Shown here piece after piece: positions 49,827-53,003 of a DNA stretch of 53,003 nucleotides. The notes under the pieces are model-generated. The model did not search any database, was not told where the DNA came from, and saw nothing but the letters and a program-made list of their open reading frames with translations. The stretch's first letter is position 1. Each line of letters opens with the position of its first letter. Origin of the DNA: Pseudomonadota bacterium (GTDB lineage Bacteria; Pseudomonadota; Alphaproteobacteria; Sphingomonadales; Sphingomonadaceae); assembly GCA_023433305.1 (NCBI GenBank), contig JAEZCZ010000132.1:1-53003 (forward strand). Reading direction: 5' to 3'. A program made the position numbers and the translations under genes.

Positions 49827-50201
49827 ATGACCCGCTATTTCACCGAAGAGCACGAATGGATCGAGGTCGACGGCGATACCGCGACCGTGGGCATCACCGA
49901 CCACGCGCAGTCGCAGCTCGGCGACATCGTGTTCGTCGAAGTTCCCAAGGCGGGCACGGTGCTTGCCAAGGGCAAGGAGGCCGCTGTGGTCGAATCGGTC
50001 AAGGCCGCGAGCGACGTCTACGCGCCGGTCAGCGGCACGGTCACCGAAGGCAATGGCGCGATCGAGGAGGATCCCGCGCTGGTCAATTCGGACGCGGAAG
50101 GCGCGGGTTGGTTCTTCAAGCTAACCCTGTCCGACCCGGCCGAGCTAGACGGCCTGATGGACGCCGCCGCCTACAAGGACTTCGCGGCCGCACAGGCCTG
50201 A
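49827..50201 (+). CDS. gcvH: Glycine cleavage system H protein
   Basis: The 124-residue lipoyl carrier shuttles the aminomethyl group among the P, T and L proteins. The lipoylated Lys59 lies in AAVVESVKAASDVYAPVSG, preceded by the strand ATVGITDHAQSQLGDIVFVEVP. Length is normal. The start is preceded by GAGGAG, and the gene follows gcvT by 10 bases. Confidence 0.97.
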   Translation: MTRYFTEEHEWIEVDGDTATVGITDHAQSQLGDIVFVEVPKAGTVLAKGKEAAVVESVKAASDVYAPVSGTVTEGNGAIEEDPALVNSDAEGAGWFFKLTLSDPAELDGLMDAAAYKDFAAAQA

Positions 50202-50217
50202 CCGACGGACCCCCCGC

Positions 50218-51576
50218 ATGCGCTACCTCCCCCTTACCGACGCCGACCGTTCGGCGATGCTCGACGTCGTCGGTGCGCCGTCAATCGACGCCCTGTTCGC
50301 CGACGTGCCCGAGCACGCCCGCCTGTCGGGGCCCATCGAGGGCCTCCCCCACCACGCCAGCGAGATGGTGGTCGAACGGCACATGGCGGCGCTCGCCGCG
50401 AAGAACCTCGCCGCCGGCAGCGTGCCGTTCTTCCTCGGCGCCGGCGCCTATCGTCATCACGTCCCGGCAAGCGTCGACCACCTGATCCAGCGCGGCGAGT
50501 TCCTGACCTCGTACACGCCGTACCAGCCCGAGATCGCCCAGGGCACGCTGCAGATGCTGTTCGAGTTCCAGAGCCAGGTCGCCCGGCTCTACGGCTGCGA
50601 GGTCGCCAACGCTTCGATGTACGACGGCTCGACCGCGTGCTGGGAAGCAGTGACGATGGCCCGGCGGGTTACCCGGCGGAGGAAGGCACTGCTGTCGTGC
50701 GGGCTTCACCCGCACTACGTCTCGGTCGTGCGCACGATGGCCGGCTTCACCGAGGACGAGGTCGCCTACACGCCGCCGGCCCTGTCGGCCGAGACCGACC
50801 TCGAGGCGCTGGCCGCGGCGATCGACGACGAGACCAGCTGCGTCATCGTCCAGTATCCTGACATCCTCGGCCGCATCGCCGACCTCGCGCCGCTCGCCGA
50901 AGCCGCGCACGCCAGGGGCGCGCTGCTGGTCGCGGTAGTCACCGAGCCGGTCGCGCTCGGCGCGATCCGCTCGCCGGGCGAGATGGGCGCCGACATCGTC
51001 GTCGGCGAGGGACAGTCCCTCGGCGTCGGACTGCAGTTCGGCGGGCCCTACCTCGGCCTGTTCGCCACGCGCGAGAAGTTCGTCCGGCAGATGCCCGGAC
51101 GGCTGTGCGGCGAGACCGTCGACGCCGAAGGCAAGCGCGGCTTCGTGCTGACGCTGTCGACGCGCGAGCAGCACATCCGCCGCGAGAAGGCGACGAGCAA
51201 CATCTGCACCAACTCCGGCCTCTGCGCGCTGGCGTTCTCGATCCACCTGACCCTGCTCGGCGAGAGGGGCCTGCGCCAGCTTGCCGCAGTCAACCACGCG
51301 CAGGCCGCCAGGGCCGCCGAGCGGCTCGCGCGCGTGCCCGGCGTCGAGCTGGTCACGCCGACATTCTTCAACGAGTTCACGCTGCGCCTGCCGCTCGAGA
51401 CGCGGCCCCTGGTCCGGTCGCTCGCGGATCGCGGCGTGCTCGCCGGCGTCTCGCTCGGGCGGCTCTATCCCGACGGCGACGGGCGCGAGAATGGCCTGGT
51501 CGTGGCGGTGACCGAGACTGTCACGGCGGAGGACATCGAGGCCTATGCCTCCGCGCTCGAGGAGGTCCTGGCATGA
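50218..51576 (+). CDS. gcvPA: Glycine dehydrogenase (decarboxylating) subunit 1
   Basis: The 452-residue subunit is the N-terminal half of glycine decarboxylase (P protein), which is split into two genes here. Signatures are MRYLPLTDADRSAMLDVVG, FLGAGAYRHHVPASVDHLIQ, the FLTSYTPYQPEIAQGTLQMLFEFQS segment and GEGQSLGVGLQFGGPYLGLFA. It lacks the PLP lysine, which lies in subunit 2, and the two form an alpha2beta2 heterotetramer. The stop overlaps the gcvPB start (ATGA at 51573-51576). Confidence 0.96.
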   Translation: MRYLPLTDADRSAMLDVVGAPSIDALFADVPEHARLSGPIEGLPHHASEMVVERHMAALAAKNLAAGSVPFFLGAGAYRHHVPASVDHLIQRGEFLTSYTPYQPEIAQGTLQMLFEFQSQVARLYGCEVANASMYDGSTACWEAVTMARRVTRRRKALLSCGLHPHYVSVVRTMAGFTEDEVAYTPPALSAETDLEALAAAIDDETSCVIVQYPDILGRIADLAPLAEAAHARGALLVAVVTEPVALGAIRSPGEMGADIVVGEGQSLGVGLQFGGPYLGLFATREKFVRQMPGRLCGETVDAEGKRGFVLTLSTREQHIRREKATSNICTNSGLCALAFSIHLTLLGERGLRQLAAVNHAQAARAAERLARVPGVELVTPTFFNEFTLRLPLETRPLVRSLADRGVLAGVSLGRLYPDGDGRENGLVVAVTETVTAEDIEAYASALEEVLA

Positions 51577-53003
51577 CGGTTAATCCGAGCGGCTGGCGCC
51601 CGGAAGCGCCTACGGCCGAGCCGGCTGGCACGGCGACCTTCACCGGCAACCGTGCGCTGATGCTCGAAGAGCCGCTGATCTTCGAGATCGGCACGACGCA
51701 GAGGACGGGTGTCGACATCCCACCGGGGGAAACCTCCTTTGCCCGGCTTGGCGGCCTTGAGCGGACCGCGCCGATCGGCCTCCCCGGCCTGTCCGAACCC
51801 GAGACCGTGCGGCACTATACGCGCCTGTCGCGGCAGAACTACGCGATCGACCTCGGGCTCTTCCCGCTCGGCTCGTGCACGATGAAGCACAACCCGCGGC
51901 TCAACGAGCAGGTCGCGCGGCTGCCGGGCTTCGCCGACCTGCACCCGCTCGCGCCGATCGATACCGTTCAGGGCGCGCTCGCGGTGATCCACGAGCTCGG
52001 CCACTGGCTGGTCACGCTGACCGGCATGCACGCGGTGGCGATGAGCCCAAAGGCCGGCGCCCACGGCGAGCTGTGCGGTGTGCTGGCGATCCGCGCTGCG
52101 CTCGAGGCGAAAGGCGAAGGCCACCGCAAGACCATTCTCGTTCCCGAGAGCGCGCACGGGACCAACCCGGCCACCGCGGCCTTCGCCGGCTACGCGGTCG
52201 AGGCGATTCCGGCGACGGCGGAGGGCCGCGTGGACCTCGCGGCGCTCGAAGCCCGCCTCGGCCCCGACGTCGCCGGGGTGATGATCACCAACCCGAACAC
52301 CTGCGGCCTGTTCGAGCGAGACATGAAGGCGATCTCCGACGCGGTCCATGCCGCCGGCGGCCTGGTCTACTGCGACGGGGCCAACTTCAACGCGATCGTT
52401 GGCCGCGTCCGTCCGGGAGACCTCGGCATCGACGCGATGCACATCAACCTGCACAAGACCTTCTCCACCCCGCATGGCGGCGGCGGACCGGGTGCGGGAC
52501 CGGTGGTGTTCTCCGCCGCGCTGGCGCCGTTCGCCCCGCTGCCGTTCGTCGAGAAGACCGCCGAGGGCGGCTACCGGCTGGTCGAGGAGGAAACCGTCGC
52601 CCACGGCCACAGCGACAGCTTCGGCCGGATGACCGCGTTCCACGGACAGATGGGCATGTTCACCCGCGCGCTGGCCTACATCCTCAGCCACGGCGCCGAC
52701 GGGCTGCGGCAGGTCTCCGGCGACGCGGTGCTCAACGCCAACTACGTCCTGCGCAGCCTCGAGGACGTGCTCGACGCGCCGTTCGCGGCGTCGGGGCCGT
52801 GCATGCACGAGGCGCTGTTCAGCGACCGCGGTTTCGCCGACGGCATCGCCACGCTCGACATCGCCAAGGCGCTGATCGACGAGGGATTCCACCCGATGAC
52901 GGTGTACTTTCCGCTGGTCGTCCACGGCGCAATGCTGGTCGAGCCGACCGAAACCGAGAGCAAGGCGGCACTCGACCAGTTCATCGGCGCGCTGCGACGC
53001 CTT
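51573..53003 (+). CDS. gcvPB: Glycine dehydrogenase (decarboxylating) subunit 2 (partial)
   Basis: The frame starts at ATG 51573 and is still open at the window edge (477 codons seen; the family is about 510-525, so some 40 residues are missing). It carries the PLP-binding site MHINLHKTFSTPHGGGG with Lys295, the substrate region LFPLGSCTMKHNPRLNE, PESAHGTNPATAAFAGY and TNPNTCGLFE. With subunit 1 it decarboxylates glycine and passes the aminomethyl group to GcvH. Coupling with gcvPA through a 4-base overlap suggests equal synthesis. Confidence 0.95.
   Translation, partial: MTVNPSGWRPEAPTAEPAGTATFTGNRALMLEEPLIFEIGTTQRTGVDIPPGETSFARLGGLERTAPIGLPGLSEPETVRHYTRLSRQNYAIDLGLFPLGSCTMKHNPRLNEQVARLPGFADLHPLAPIDTVQGALAVIHELGHWLVTLTGMHAVAMSPKAGAHGELCGVLAIRAALEAKGEGHRKTILVPESAHGTNPATAAFAGYAVEAIPATAEGRVDLAALEARLGPDVAGVMITNPNTCGLFERDMKAISDAVHAAGGLVYCDGANFNAIVGRVRPGDLGIDAMHINLHKTFSTPHGGGGPGAGPVVFSAALAPFAPLPFVEKTAEGGYRLVEEETVAHGHSDSFGRMTAFHGQMGMFTRALAYILSHGADGLRQVSGDAVLNANYVLRSLEDVLDAPFAASGPCMHEALFSDRGFADGIATLDIAKALIDEGFHPMTVYFPLVVHGAMLVEPTETESKAALDQFIGALRRL

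Overview
The window is high-GC chromosomal DNA of an alphaproteobacterium, most likely a member of the Sphingomonadales (Erythrobacteraceae/Sphingomonadaceae type). The main reasons are the gene order recG | sdhE-mfd, the block divL-tsaE-amgK-murU-addB-addA-trxA, the split glycine decarboxylase (gcvPA/gcvPB), and a GAAC-N7-GAAC (LexA-type) motif of the alphaproteobacterial kind. I see no insertion sequence, prophage, CRISPR array or rRNA. The content is a core chromosome with a few accessory operons. The taxonomic call is an inference from gene content, not from a marker-gene comparison.

Layout. 1-240: 3' end of an OmpA-family gene with a strong terminator. 262-3952 (minus): a small membrane protein and dnaE. 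4109-4939 (plus): a Yip1-type membrane protein. 4944-6855 (minus): lolC-lolD lipoprotein exporter. 6939-9655 (minus): a class-3 aldehyde dehydrogenase and a TIGR02588/TIGR02587 pair. 9730-16366: recG (minus), then a hemerythrin-domain gene, sdhE and mfd (plus). 16473-16994: two tandem small membrane proteins that share the C-terminal tail SPVSP. 16984-18882: an EAL phosphodiesterase (minus), nadK (plus) and tRNA-Asn with a recognisable promoter.

19127-22132 (minus) is a four-gene operon of exported proteins (DUF6152, two tandem paralogues of unknown function, an SMP-30-like propeller), joined by 4-nt stop/start overlaps. 22238-26872 (minus) is a complete MacAB/TolC-type tripartite efflux operon, also joined by overlaps, with an inverted repeat in its probable promoter. 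27042-30844 holds an exported methyltransferase-like protein, a DUF808 protein, and an SMP-30 lactonase/MFS transporter operon with its own inverted repeat. 30914-37410 holds secA, two small exported proteins (one with a duplicated TonB C-terminal domain), argJ, an inositol-monophosphatase-family gene and trxA.

37469-48345 (minus) is a tightly packed operon, divL-tsaE-amgK-murU-addB-addA. It combines cell-cycle signalling, tRNA modification, cell-wall sugar recycling and double-strand-break repair. The histidine kinase has Tyr where the phospho-accepting His should be, the hallmark of Caulobacter DivL. 48472-53003 (plus) is the glycine cleavage operon gcvT-gcvH-gcvPA-gcvPB behind a tandem glycine riboswitch; gcvPB runs off the window.

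The points most worth a second look are: the DivL-type pseudo-kinase; an isolated SOS box at 36136-36150 overlapping the start of a 44-codon ORF; the SPVSP protein pair; the DUF6152 operon with its duplicated unknown family; and the duplicated TonB domain protein.
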